A stretch of DNA of 41,263 nt. Origin: Paracoccaceae bacterium (lineage in GTDB: Bacteria; Pseudomonadota; Alphaproteobacteria; Rhodobacterales; Rhodobacteraceae). The translations under genes were made by a program, and so were the position numbers. This document shows, piece after piece, positions 9,219-18,839 of this stretch (position 1 is its first letter; each line of letters starts with the position of its first letter). The notes beneath the pieces are model-generated. The model saw only the letters and a program-made list of their open reading frames with translations, searched no databases and was not told where the DNA came from. Where the stretch lies: positions 1 through 41,263 of the forward strand of contig JAPYON010000007.1 in assembly GCA_029938175.1 (NCBI GenBank). The letters run 5' to 3'.

Positions 9219-10124
9219 CTACCCACGCTGGGAAGGATGCCAAAACGTGGTCGCTTTCTCGAGAAGCGCTACCACACCATAAAATGCGGAACCGGCAATC
9301 GCCGCCACCACAATCTCTGCCCACACCATATCAAGCGACAAGCGCCCGACTTCGGTCGAAATGCGAAAACCCATTCCAACCGTGGGTGAGCCAAAGAACT
9401 CTGCCACGATAGCGCCGATCAGCGCCAAAGTCGTAGAAATCTTCAACCCGTTATAAATAAAGGGCGCCGCCGCAGGAAGCCGCAATTTCAACAGCTTCTG
9501 CGGGTAACTGGCTGCATACGTCCGCATCAAGTCGCGCTGCATTGCGGTCTGCGCCTGCATCCCTTGCACCGTGTTCACCAACATCGGGAAGAACACCATG
9601 ATGACAACCACAGCGGCCTTCGATTGCCAGCCAAACCCGAACCACATCACGAGGATCGGGGCCATACCGATAATCGGAAGCGCCGCCACGAAGTTACCAA
9701 CTGGCAACAAACCCTTTTGCAAAAATGGCGAACGGTCAATCGCAACAGCCGTAACAAACGCCGCCCCGCAACCAATGAAATACCCGCTAAGCGCACCCTT
9801 GATGAATGTTTGAACGAAATCAGCGCATAGCTTGCTATTCCCACATCCAAAGGAAATTGGCCCATCAGCGAAAACCATTTGGATGAATCCCAGCTGTGAT
9901 AAATCCGAAATAAATCGCTCCCATATCATGGAGGGAGGGGGCAACAGAACCGCTTTAACTTCCAACCCGCGCACGACCCATTCCCAGATCACCAGCAACG
10001 TGATCCCGAAGATCAGAGGCACCAACAGTTTGGTCAGGCGGGTAGGTTTCAGGTTCGACAGCCAGACGTTCAACGCCCACGCCGCCAACCAGAAAACCAA
10101 GGCTCCGATTAAATAGAGGTTCAT
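9219..10124 (-). CDS. ABC transporter permease (BPD/SsuC-like)
   Basis: Multi-TM ORF with 'ALPIIGMAPILVMWFGFGWQSKAAVVVIMVFFPMLVNTVQGM...RTYAASYPQKLLKLRLPAAAPFIYNGLKIS' permease EAA-type region. Confidence 0.92.
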   Translation of the reverse strand: MNLYLIGALVFWLAAWALNVWLSNLKPTRLTKLLVPLIFGITLLVIWEWVVRGLEVKAVLLPPPSMIWERFISDLSQLGFIQMVFADGPISFGCGNSKLCADFVQTFIKGALSGYFIGCGAAFVTAVAIDRSPFLQKGLLPVGNFVAALPIIGMAPILVMWFGFGWQSKAAVVVIMVFFPMLVNTVQGMQAQTAMQRDLMRTYAASYPQKLLKLRLPAAAPFIYNGLKISTTLALIGAIVAEFFGSPTVGMGFRISTEVGRLSLDMVWAEIVVAAIAGSAFYGVVALLEKATTFWHPSQRG

Positions 10125-10996
10125 TGGCTCATCCCCATTTTCCGCAGCGTATAATTCTCAATCTGCCCAATGATCATCACAAGGGATGCAGCTAAGGCCG
10201 CCGCCATTAACAACGCCGACCAAATCTGGATCGTCTGCCCGTAATAACTACCCGCCAGCAACCGCGCGCCAAGGCCACGAACGGCCCCCGTCGGCAGCTC
10301 GGCCACAATCGCACCAACCAGCGCCGCCGCGACACCAATCTTCAAAGACGGGAAAAGATAAGGCACGGAGGAGGGCCACCGCAGCGCCCAGAACGTTGTC
10401 CATTTACTGGCATTCCAAGTCCGCATCTGGTCCATCTGCATCGCATCCGGCGCGCGCAAACCCTTGACCATGCCGACAACGACAGGGAAGAAACTTAGGT
10501 ACATCGAGATCACCGCTTTTGGCACCAACCCCGAGATTCCAACCGCATTCAGCACCACGATAATCATCGGTGCGATCGCCAAAATCGGGATGGTCTGGCT
10601 GGCAATCACCCAAGGCATCACTGACAGGTTCATCGCTTTGTTATGCACAATTCCAACGGCCAGAAGTATCCCCAGCACGGTACCCATGGCAAAACCCAAA
10701 AGCGTAGATGACAGCGTTATCCACGAATGGAACACCAGCGACCGTTTCGACGTGATACTTTTCATCGCCGTCGTATTCCAAAGCTCCACCGCCACCTGAT
10801 GCGGGGCAGGGAGGCGCGGTTTCTTCTGGCTCCACGTATCGACAACCAACTCGCTGAAGCCCAGTTCCACATCCGCGCGGCGAGCTTTGTCATACGCCCA
10901 GTTGGCGTTCATAACGACGGCCATCACATACCAAAGCGCGAAAATCGCGGCGACAACAGTCACCACCGGCCCAAATCTCTGCCACATCCGGCTCAT
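10121..10996 (-). CDS. ABC transporter permease (BPD/SsuC-like)
   Basis: 'SQTIPILAIAPMIIVVLNAVGISGLVPKAVISMYLSFFPVVVGMVKGLRAP...LRWPSSVPYLFPSLKIGVAAALVGAIVAE'; overlaps next permease start. Confidence 0.92.
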   Translation of the reverse strand: MSRMWQRFGPVVTVVAAIFALWYVMAVVMNANWAYDKARRADVELGFSELVVDTWSQKKPRLPAPHQVAVELWNTTAMKSITSKRSLVFHSWITLSSTLLGFAMGTVLGILLAVGIVHNKAMNLSVMPWVIASQTIPILAIAPMIIVVLNAVGISGLVPKAVISMYLSFFPVVVGMVKGLRAPDAMQMDQMRTWNASKWTTFWALRWPSSVPYLFPSLKIGVAAALVGAIVAELPTGAVRGLGARLLAGSYYGQTIQIWSALLMAAALAASLVMIIGQIENYTLRKMGMSQ

Positions 10997-11035
10997 GCGT
11001 TCACCAAAAGGTTAACGCCAAAACGTACATACGCA

Positions 11036-11070
11036 TTGTGTACGGGTTGTGTACGGGTTGTGCACACGGG
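11036..11070. repeat. Short tandem repeat, 11-bp unit TTGTGTACGGG (two exact copies plus one degenerate copy)
   Basis: ttgtgtacggg|ttgtgtacggg|ttgtgcacacggg in the gap between ATPase end and permease start. Confidence 0.7.
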
Positions 11071-11083
11071 TTTTGAGCAAAGG

Positions 11084-11863
11084 TTAATCATCCCCATGCC
11101 CCGCACGAAGTCCTTCACGCACCCGATGCGCGATGTCCAGAAACTCCTGACTTTCGCGAATATCCAGCGGCCGTTCACGCGGCAAAGTACTTTCAATCAC
11201 ATCCGTAACCCGACCCGGTCGCGGTGACATAACCACGATCTTGGTGCTCAGATAAACCGCTTCAGGGATCGAGTGCGTAACGAACGCAATCGTCTTATTC
11301 GTCTCCGCCCACAGCTCCAATAGCTGTTCATTAAGATGGTCCCGAACGATTTCATCCAACGCCCCGAAAGGCTCATCCATCAACATCAAATCCGCATCAA
11401 AACTAAGTGCGCGCGCAATCGATGCCCGCTGCTGCATTCCCCCCGAAAGCTGCCAAGGGAACTTGTTTTCGAACCCGTCCAGATGCACCAGTTCCAGCAC
11501 TTTCTTAACGCGCCTCACCCGATTCTCCTTGGAATACCCCATGATTTCAAGAGGTAACCGGATATTTCCACCAATCGTGCGCCAAGGATACAGCCCCGCT
11601 GCCTGAAAAACATAGCCGTAAGCCCGCTTCAACCGCGCCTCTTCAGGGGACATACCGTTAACAGTTATCGAGCCCCCGGTAGGCTGTTCCAGATCCGCCA
11701 TCACCCGAAGGAATGTCGTTTTGCCACAGCCCGAAGGACCGATGAACGAAACAAAATCTCCCTTGTTAATTGTCAGATCAACATCCTGCAAAGCGTGCAC
11801 GGGCCCGTCATTCGTCTCGAACGTCAGGCTCAGCTTTTTGGCTTCAATTACTATGTCGCTCAC
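11084..11863 (-). CDS. ABC transporter ATP-binding protein (SsuB/TauB-like)
   Basis: Walker A 'GPSGCGKTT', signature 'LSGGMQQRASIARAL', Walker B 'LMLMDEPFGALD'. Confidence 0.95.
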   Translation of the reverse strand: MSDIVIEAKKLSLTFETNDGPVHALQDVDLTINKGDFVSFIGPSGCGKTTFLRVMADLEQPTGGSITVNGMSPEEARLKRAYGYVFQAAGLYPWRTIGGNIRLPLEIMGYSKENRVRRVKKVLELVHLDGFENKFPWQLSGGMQQRASIARALSFDADLMLMDEPFGALDEIVRDHLNEQLLELWAETNKTIAFVTHSIPEAVYLSTKIVVMSPRPGRVTDVIESTLPRERPLDIRESQEFLDIAHRVREGLRAGHGDD

Positions 11864-11866
11864 AGC

Positions 11867-13327
11867 CTATATCCCCGCCGGAATGTTCATCGGATCGCGC
11901 TCAACTTTGCGCGGGCTGTTCAACGATTTCCAGCGCGACAATGCCTCGCTAGCAGACGAGAATGCCGGTCGAGGCACAAAATTCCCGCGCCCCGGCTGTG
12001 GTTGGCTGTTTTGCCCCCACGCCCAGATCACATCGCCACGACTAAGCGTATACCGCGCCTGTGCTTTGACCTCGAAACCTTCGAACACGTTGTAATCTAA
12101 CACGGAATGATGATTGGATTGCGATACCGTTTTGGAGATTTTCGGATCCCAAACAACAATATCCGCATCCGCACCCTCCATGATTGCGCCCTTGCGCGGG
12201 TAAACGTTCAGAATTTTCGCAACATTGGTAGACGTCACAGCAACGAACTCGTTCATCGTCAAACGACCAGTCTCGACCCCTTCTGTCCAAAGCACCGCGA
12301 GGCGTTCTTCCAACCCGTTCGATCCGTTCGGGATCAGCCGGAAATCGTCAAGCCCCGCCCGTTTCTGCTCTGTGTTAAACGCCGCGTGGTCCGTCGCAAC
12401 AACCTGCAACGATCCCGACTGCAAACCAGCCCAAAGGCTGGCCTGATGTTCCTTGTTGCGGAAGGGGGGCGACATGACACGCCGCGCCGCATGGTCCCAG
12501 TCTTTGTCGAAGTATTCGCTTTCATCAAGGGTTAGGAATTGGATCAACGGTTCGCCATAAATGCGCATGCCTTTTTGGCGGGCACGTCGAATAGCTTCAT
12601 GCGCCTGTTCACAAGATACATGCACAATATACAGCGGCGTTCCAGCAGCATCGGCAATCGTAATCGCTCGGTTTGCAGCTTCACCCTCTAATTCCGGCGG
12701 ACGGGAATAGGCATGACCCTCAGGCCCTGTAATCCCCTCCGCCATGTATTTTTTCTGCAATATATCAACGAGATCGCCGTTTTCAGCATGCACCATCGGC
12801 AGTGCACCCAACTCGCGGCAACGATTGAACGAGGCATACATCTCGTCGTCCTCGACCATCAAAGCGCCCTTATAGGCCATGAAATGCTTGAATGAGTTCA
12901 CACCCATTTTGACGGCGTCTTCCATCTCGTCAAACACGTTCTCGTTCCACGCAGTGATCGCCATGTGGTACCCAATGTCCGAACAAATCTGCGGGGCAGA
13001 CTTCCGGTGCCACTCGTTAATAGCGTTCTTGATCGAGCCATCCTCACCCGGCAGACAGAAGTCCACCAGCATGGTCGTGCCACCGCAGGCGGCGGCCCAA
13101 GTCCCGCTCTCAAACGTTTCCGCCGCGGTCGTACCCATGAAAGGCATCTCAAGATGTGTATGCGGATCAATCCCGCCGGGGATCACGTAAGCACCCTCGG
13201 CATCAATATACTCGTCACCCTTAAGATCCTCGCCGATCTGCTTGATCTTGCCGTTCTCGATCAGAACATCCGCTTTCCACGTGCGATCCGCCGTGACGAC
13301 CGTGCCGCCTTTTATTACTTTGGTCAT
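11867..13327 (-). CDS. hydA: Dihydropyrimidinase (D-hydantoinase family)
   Basis: 'VIPGGIDPHTHLEMPFMGTTAAETFESGTWAAACGGTTMLVDFCLP', 'SFKHFMAYKGALMV', 'YIVHVSCEQAHEAIRRARQKG', 'VATDHAAFN'; start MTKVIKGGTVVTAD at 13327 preferred over 13381. Confidence 0.94.
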   Translation of the reverse strand: MTKVIKGGTVVTADRTWKADVLIENGKIKQIGEDLKGDEYIDAEGAYVIPGGIDPHTHLEMPFMGTTAAETFESGTWAAACGGTTMLVDFCLPGEDGSIKNAINEWHRKSAPQICSDIGYHMAITAWNENVFDEMEDAVKMGVNSFKHFMAYKGALMVEDDEMYASFNRCRELGALPMVHAENGDLVDILQKKYMAEGITGPEGHAYSRPPELEGEAANRAITIADAAGTPLYIVHVSCEQAHEAIRRARQKGMRIYGEPLIQFLTLDESEYFDKDWDHAARRVMSPPFRNKEHQASLWAGLQSGSLQVVATDHAAFNTEQKRAGLDDFRLIPNGSNGLEERLAVLWTEGVETGRLTMNEFVAVTSTNVAKILNVYPRKGAIMEGADADIVVWDPKISKTVSQSNHHSVLDYNVFEGFEVKAQARYTLSRGDVIWAWGQNSQPQPGRGNFVPRPAFSSASEALSRWKSLNSPRKVERDPMNIPAGI

Positions 13328-13643
13328 ACTTAAGATCTCCCGATTGTTGGTTTCGAGTATAGTCCAAGACTTTTTTCCCAAGATTTCACAGAGGGAAGTA
13401 ATTTGCCCGTGGGTTTAAGTGGCTTTCCATCTAGCATGAAGCATGCCTTAACCATTCTGGTCTTAATTTTAATGAAGTCTTTGAGCTTTCTATTGGAATG
13501 CAATGGTTGCCAAACGTTCATATGTCGCACAGCTGTATCTCCCGAAACGAATTTGCAGATAACTCTAGAAGTTGGCCAAATTTCATAAGTGGTTTTCTTT
13601 TTGAACACTTCAAAAATTGGTTCCTTCTTAGATTTTCTCTGTA

Positions 13644-14894
13644 TCACTCAACAATCCCCGCCGTTTCAACGACCGCATGTAGCAACACATCCGCCCCCGC
13701 CGTCGCCCATTCCTGCGAAATATCCTCGGCCTCGTTGTGGCTTAGCCCGTCCACACAAGGACACATCACCATAGCGGTTGGCGCAGTTCGGTTGATCCAG
13801 CAGGCATCATGCCCCGCGCCTGAGATCAGGTTTCGGTGGGAATAACCAAGGCGTTCAGCTGCGTTCCGAACGGCCGTTACGCAGCCTTCGTCAAACGTCA
13901 CGGGATCAAAACCTCCAACCTTTTCAAGTTCAATCTCAAGCCCCATTTCCGCCGCGATCCTCGTTGCCCCATCAGCGAACCGCGCTTCCATGCTTTCAAT
14001 AGTCGCCAGATCAGGCGAGCGGAAATCGACGGTAAACATAACCTTACCTGGGATCACATTGCGCGAGTTCGGGTACACATCAATATGCCCAGCAGCTCCC
14101 ACCGCGTCCGGCGCGTGAGACCATGCGATCTCGTCCACCAGCTCTAACATCCGTGCCATTCCCAGCCCTGCATTCTTGCGCATTGGCATAGGCGTGGAAC
14201 CGGTATGCGAGTCCTTGCCCGTCACCGTCACTTGAGTCCAAGAAAGCCCCTGACCGTGGGTGACAACGCCAATTTCTTTGCCCTCGGCTTCCAGAATTGG
14301 GCCCTGTTCGATGTGCAGCTCAAAGAATGCATGCATCTTGCGTGCCCCGACTTCTTCTTCCCCGCACCAGCCGATCCGTTTCAACTCATCCCCGAACTTC
14401 ATGCCCTCGGCATCCTCGATGTCATACGCCCATTCCTGCGTGTGCATTCCGGCAAAAACGCCGGACGCCAACATTGCAGGCGCATAGCGCGTACCCTCCT
14501 CGTTCGTCCAGTTGGTCACCACAATCGGGTGCTTGGTCTTGATGTCCAGGTCGTTCAGCGTACGGATAATTTCCAACCCGCCCAGAACCCCTAGGACCCC
14601 ATCATACTTGCCGCCCGTAGGCTGCGTATCCAGATGCGAACCGACATAGACGGGCAGGGCGTCGGGGTCTGTACCCTCACGCATCGCAAACATATTGCCC
14701 ATCTGATCAAGGCCCATCGTACAGCTAGCGGCCTTGCACCAGTCCTGAAACAGATGCCGCCCCTCGCCGTCTTCGTCCGTGACCGTCTGGCGGTTATTAC
14801 CCCCCGCAACACCCGGCCCGATTTTGGCCATTTCCATCAACGAGTCCCACAGGCGCTCGCCATTGATTTTCATATTCTCGCCGGGTGCAGCCAT
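13644..14894 (-). CDS. Zn-dependent M20-family amidohydrolase, probably beta-ureidopropionase / N-carbamoyl-beta-alanine amidohydrolase
   Basis: 'VYVGSHLDTQPTGGKYDGVLGVLGGLEIIRTL', 'NEEGTRYAPAMLASGVF', 'ELHIEQGPILEAEG', 'GKDSHTGSTPMPMRKNAG'; context of dihydropyrimidinase. Confidence 0.9.
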   Translation of the reverse strand: MAAPGENMKINGERLWDSLMEMAKIGPGVAGGNNRQTVTDEDGEGRHLFQDWCKAASCTMGLDQMGNMFAMREGTDPDALPVYVGSHLDTQPTGGKYDGVLGVLGGLEIIRTLNDLDIKTKHPIVVTNWTNEEGTRYAPAMLASGVFAGMHTQEWAYDIEDAEGMKFGDELKRIGWCGEEEVGARKMHAFFELHIEQGPILEAEGKEIGVVTHGQGLSWTQVTVTGKDSHTGSTPMPMRKNAGLGMARMLELVDEIAWSHAPDAVGAAGHIDVYPNSRNVIPGKVMFTVDFRSPDLATIESMEARFADGATRIAAEMGLEIELEKVGGFDPVTFDEGCVTAVRNAAERLGYSHRNLISGAGHDACWINRTAPTAMVMCPCVDGLSHNEAEDISQEWATAGADVLLHAVVETAGIVE

Positions 14895-14905
14895 TGGTTT
14901 TCTCC

Positions 14906-16231
14906 TTAGTCCAGGTTTTTCAGAACGTCAGCCAGCTTGCCGATCAGTTCGTCTATGTGGGATTTGTTCATGATTAGCGGAGGCGACAGGGCGATGATGT
15001 CACCCGTCGTGCGAATAAGAATGCCCGCGTCATACGCATCAAGGAAGGCTTGGAATGCGCGTTTGGTTGGCGCGCCCTCGATTGGTGTCAGTTCCACCGC
15101 ACCGATCAGACCCTCGTTGCGAATGTCGATCACATGCGGCAGACCACGCAACCCGTGCAGCGCGTCTTCCCAATAGCCCGCCAAATCGCGTGCATTCTCG
15201 AACAGGCCGTCCTGCTTATATGTCTCCAACGCCGCCAAACCAGCCGCCGAGGCGATAGGATTGCCGGAATAGGTATATCCGTGGAACAGCTCGATCATAT
15301 TCTCTGGCCCATCCATGAATGCATCATGGATTTCCGAACTGGTGATAACAGCTCCCATAGGGATCACGCCGTTGGTCAGGCCTTTGGCTGTGGTCATCAT
15401 GTCCGGCGTCACGCCGTAATGTGTCGCGCCAAAACTGCTGCCGAGACGGCCAAAACCGGTGATAACTTCATCAAAAATTAACAGAATACCGTGCTTTTTG
15501 GTGATTGCGCGTAGGCGATCCAGATAACCCTTTGGCGGCAACAGCACACCAGTGGAACCCGCCATAGGCTCGACTATCACTGCAGCGATGTTAGACGCAT
15601 CACCAAGTGCTACGATTTTCTCTAACTCGTCCGCGATCTCGGCACCATGTTCCGGCTGCCCACGCGTGAAAACGTTCGCGGGAATATGCGTATGCGGCAT
15701 GTGATCCACACCATTTAACAACGTACCGAAAGCCTTACGGTTCGGCCCGATACCGCCGACCGAAATGCCACCGAAGTTCACGCCGTGGTAGCCACGTTCG
15801 CGCCCGATTAGACGGGTTCGCGTACCTTCGCCACGTGCACGGTGGTAGGCGATGGCGATTTTCAACGCCGTCTCGACCGCCTCGGAACCCGAGTTCGTGT
15901 AGAACACATGGTCCATCCCATCGGGTGTCATTTCGACCAGACGATTTGCCAACTCGAAAGCCTTCGGGTGGCCCATCTGGAAAGCGGGGGCATAGTCCAG
16001 TTCACCCGCCTGTTTAGCGATCGCTTCGACGATGCGTGGCTGGTTGTGGCCGGCGTTACAACACCAAAGGCCGGACGTTCCGTCCAGAACCTGACGGCCA
16101 TCGGCGGTGGTGTAATACATCCCGTCCGCCGCCACGAACATACGCGGGTTTTTTTTGAATTGACGATTGGCCGTAAACGGCATCCAGAATGCGCTAAGAT
16201 CATTAGGCGTGATGCTTGTGTGATCAGACAT
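14906..16231 (-). CDS. Class III aminotransferase, beta-alanine:pyruvate transaminase type
   Basis: 'DGTSGLWCCNAGHNQPRIVEAI', 'FYTNSGSEAVETALKIA', 'LLIFDEVITGFGRLGSSFGATHYGVTPDMMTTAKGLTNGVIPMGAV'; pyrimidine-degradation context. Confidence 0.9.
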   Translation of the reverse strand: MSDHTSITPNDLSAFWMPFTANRQFKKNPRMFVAADGMYYTTADGRQVLDGTSGLWCCNAGHNQPRIVEAIAKQAGELDYAPAFQMGHPKAFELANRLVEMTPDGMDHVFYTNSGSEAVETALKIAIAYHRARGEGTRTRLIGRERGYHGVNFGGISVGGIGPNRKAFGTLLNGVDHMPHTHIPANVFTRGQPEHGAEIADELEKIVALGDASNIAAVIVEPMAGSTGVLLPPKGYLDRLRAITKKHGILLIFDEVITGFGRLGSSFGATHYGVTPDMMTTAKGLTNGVIPMGAVITSSEIHDAFMDGPENMIELFHGYTYSGNPIASAAGLAALETYKQDGLFENARDLAGYWEDALHGLRGLPHVIDIRNEGLIGAVELTPIEGAPTKRAFQAFLDAYDAGILIRTTGDIIALSPPLIMNKSHIDELIGKLADVLKNLD

Positions 16232-16255
16232 GCTGTCCTCCCGAAAAGAATTCTT

Positions 16256-16271
16256 TTGACCAATTGGTCAG
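16256..16271. promoter_or_regulatory. RutR-type operator, copy 1: TTGACCAATTGGTCAG
   Basis: Fits the E. coli RutR consensus TTGACCA-NN-TGGTCAA at 15/16 positions; lies between the aminotransferase and the RutR-like gene. Confidence 0.8.
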
Positions 16272-16287
16272 GTTGACGCTAGCATAG

Positions 16288-16303
16288 CTGACTAACTAGT
16301 CAA
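16288..16303. promoter_or_regulatory. RutR-type operator, copy 2 (diverged): CTGACTAACTAGTCAA
   Basis: Same architecture (7-2-7 inverted repeat) with centre 32 bp from copy 1. Confidence 0.65.
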
Positions 16304-16325
16304 GAATTTGTTTGGAAGTTTGAAA

Positions 16326-16979
16326 ATGCTCGTACCAGTTGAAAAACCCAAGTCAAAACGCGAAGGGCTGCGGCGTGAAACGCTGGCCTTGATCCTTGCA
16401 ACGGGAGAGCAAATTTTCGCGGATCACGGCCTTAAAGGCGCAACCATGCAGGCGATCGCCGATGGTGCGAATTTGCCGAAAGCGAACCTGCATTATTATT
16501 TTCCAACAAAACATGACCTTTATCGGCAAGTGGTCGAGCGCATCTTTAATATCTGGCTGGATGCAGCCGAAAGTTTCGACACGCAAGCCAACCCCGAACA
16601 GGCGCTAGGGACCTACATTCGCAAAAAGATGGAAATCAGCCGTTCGCACCCTTATGGCTCCAAGGTTTGGGCCAACGAGGTGATCCACGGCGCGCCAATC
16701 ATCCACGATTATCTTGAAACAACCCTGGCCGAGTGGACGGATTCACGAATCGCGGTCATTGAACGATGGGAATTCGAGGGCCTGATCGACCCCGTTAATC
16801 CCCGCCACCTACTGTATATGATATGGTCCACAACCCAACATTACGCTGATTTTTCGCACCAGATTGCGACTTTGAATGGCGGCGTCCCGTTTAATGACGC
16901 GCAATGGGCGCAAGCGACCGAGTGCGTAACGAACATCATACTAAAGGGCATCGGTGTTAAGCGCGCCGCCCCCAGTTGA
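16326..16979 (+). CDS. rutR: TetR-family regulator, RutR-like
   Basis: TetR HTH 'GATMQAIADGANLPKANLHYYFPTKHDLY'; RutR-like C-terminal stretches 'ERIFNIWLDAAE', 'SHPYGSKVWANEVIHGAPIIHDYL', 'NPRHLLYMIWSTTQHYADFSHQI'; start ATG 16326 (ORF track begins at TTG 16308). Confidence 0.85.
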   Translation: MLVPVEKPKSKREGLRRETLALILATGEQIFADHGLKGATMQAIADGANLPKANLHYYFPTKHDLYRQVVERIFNIWLDAAESFDTQANPEQALGTYIRKKMEISRSHPYGSKVWANEVIHGAPIIHDYLETTLAEWTDSRIAVIERWEFEGLIDPVNPRHLLYMIWSTTQHYADFSHQIATLNGGVPFNDAQWAQATECVTNIILKGIGVKRAAPS

Positions 16980-17033
16980 TCCGCGACCGGATGCGTTTAT
17001 AAGTGACATAGGTCACGATCCCGACGCCGGTAT

Positions 17034-17883
17034 TTGCCAACGCCAAAACGCCGCCGCTTCGCGATATTTCGTCAACGTTTGCAAGATGCAATGGTGCGTG
17101 CAGGGCTGAACAAAAGCACTTTGTCCGAGGCCATCGGTGTGGATCGCTCGACCATATCGCAGCTTTTGTCCGACAAGCACGCCCGATTGCCGAATGCACA
17201 AGTGGTCGGAGAATGTGCGCACACATTGGGTGTTTCGGCTGATTGGTTGCTTGGGTTAAGTGCACGGCCAGAACGGGCGAACGACCTGCTGGATGTGGCG
17301 ATAAGCATGCCACAGGCGGCGCGGTCTTCCGCAGATGAACAGCTGTTCGCGTGGCATCAAGAGGCCACAGGTTACAAAATACGCCACGTCCCTGCCACCC
17401 TGCCGGATTTCCTGAAAACGCCGGATGTCCTGCGTTGGGAATACAGCCAGCATTTGGGTAAAACGCCGGATCAGGCGATTGGTGCGATGGAGGAAAGCCT
17501 GACGTGGCTGCGTTCGCGTCATGCGGATTACGAAATCGCAATCCCGCAACATGAAATCGAAAGTTTCGCGGCAGGTACCGGCTACTATGCAGGCCTTCCA
17601 GCGGATGTTCGCAAAGCTACAAATCGTAAGTTGGCGCGAAAATTACCACCATCTTTACCCATCGTTAAGGATTTTCCAGTTTGATGCACATGAGGTTTTC
17701 AGCGCGCCGATGACGGTTTTCGGGCCGCTTATGGCGATGATCTATCTGGGCCGGCATTACATTGTGTTTCGCGAGTTAACGCGGGTGCAGGCGATGATCA
17801 ACCATTTCGACTGGCTGATCCGCGAGGCTAGTATTGACGCGCGAGATTTCGTCACAAGCCTCTCTGCCCTCGAAACTCGTTAA
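17034..17883 (+). pseudogene. XRE-family HTH regulator, frameshifted
   Basis: 17034-17684 has HTH 'RAGLNKSTLSEAIGVDRSTISQLLSDKHARLPNAQVVGECAHTLGVSADWLLG'; coding continues in another frame (17521-17883: 'LQIVSWRENYHHLYPSLRIFQFDAHEVFSAPMTVFGPLMAMIYLGRHYIVFRELTRVQAMINHFDWLIREA'); shift near 17615. Confidence 0.75.
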
Positions 17884-18767
17884 TCTTTCAATAACATAAG
17901 CAACGCTAATACGGTCAGGGCTACTCCGGCAAAAACCGCAATCCCTACCAAACCGTTACCCATCGCGGCTTCCCACAGGATTACCCACGTGGGCACAAGG
18001 TACGTGTAGGCCATGACCTTTGCGCTCGGTAGGTGCAGGGTGGCGTATTGCAACAGGAAAAATGTCGTGGCACTGGCGAAAATCGAAACGTATAAGATGG
18101 TGATCCAGACGATGGCGGGCAGCGCGGTCCAGTCGGTCGCAACAATGTCTTTACCGCCGTAAATCGACAGTATGAAGAAACCCGCGACAAGCATGCCAAG
18201 GGTGAACACCAGCGTCGGCTCTCCTCGGTTAAGTTTGCGGACGAGTGGGGTGTAGATTGCGTGGGCGATGCAGCCAAAGAAGAATATCGTCTCGCCTTTC
18301 CCGATGTTAAAAGCAAGGATCGCCTCGACTTCTCCGCGAAAGATCACCCAGATCGCGCCGAGCCCTGCCAGCGCCAGTGCGACGGCCATCCGCGGGGTGG
18401 TGATCTGGCGCAGCAACAACCAGCCGAACCCTGCGGACATAACAGGTGTAAGTGTAAATACGGCGCTGGCGGATATGGCCGGTGCGGTTTTCAAGCCCTC
18501 GAACATGGTGACGAAATAGATTGCGAACAGGCCGCCCATCAACAAATACCGCCAAGGTGCCACCAGATGTTCGCGCTTGATACCGGGACCGAAATACACC
18601 AGCGTGCCAATGATACCAGAAGCGATCAGAAAGCGAAAAGCATTCAAGGCGGCAGGTTCGATCATCGAAGCCGAGATGCTGCCGAGCGAGAACGACCCCG
18701 CCACAAGGACGGAGAACAGCAGCATCGCCGCATGCCCGCGCAGGACTTGAGGGTTGGTTTCACTCAT
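17880..18767 (-). CDS. DMT-family (EamA) transporter
   Basis: About 10-TM ORF with two EamA-like halves, 'ALNAFRFLIASGIIGTLVYF', 'PVMSAGFGWLLLRQITTPRMAVALALAGLGAIWVIFRG'. Confidence 0.88.
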   Translation of the reverse strand: MSETNPQVLRGHAAMLLFSVLVAGSFSLGSISASMIEPAALNAFRFLIASGIIGTLVYFGPGIKREHLVAPWRYLLMGGLFAIYFVTMFEGLKTAPAISASAVFTLTPVMSAGFGWLLLRQITTPRMAVALALAGLGAIWVIFRGEVEAILAFNIGKGETIFFFGCIAHAIYTPLVRKLNRGEPTLVFTLGMLVAGFFILSIYGGKDIVATDWTALPAIVWITILYVSIFASATTFFLLQYATLHLPSAKVMAYTYLVPTWVILWEAAMGNGLVGIAVFAGVALTVLALLMLLKD

Positions 18768-18782
18768 CCGTTTCCCAGACTA

Positions 18783-18816
18783 AAAAAAGGCGACCCTGAC
18801 TTTGCAGGATCGCCTG
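18783..18816 (-). terminator. Intrinsic terminator downstream of preA
   Basis: Minus strand GGCGATCCTGCAAAGTCAGGGTCGCCTTTTTTTAG. Confidence 0.8.
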
Positions 18817-18839
18817 AATGTTACTGGATATGCAATGCC

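Noticed and set aside
17615-17625. Programmed ribosomal frameshift in the XRE regulator
   Set aside because: No clear slippery heptamer plus structure seen at the switch point; ordinary indel is simpler
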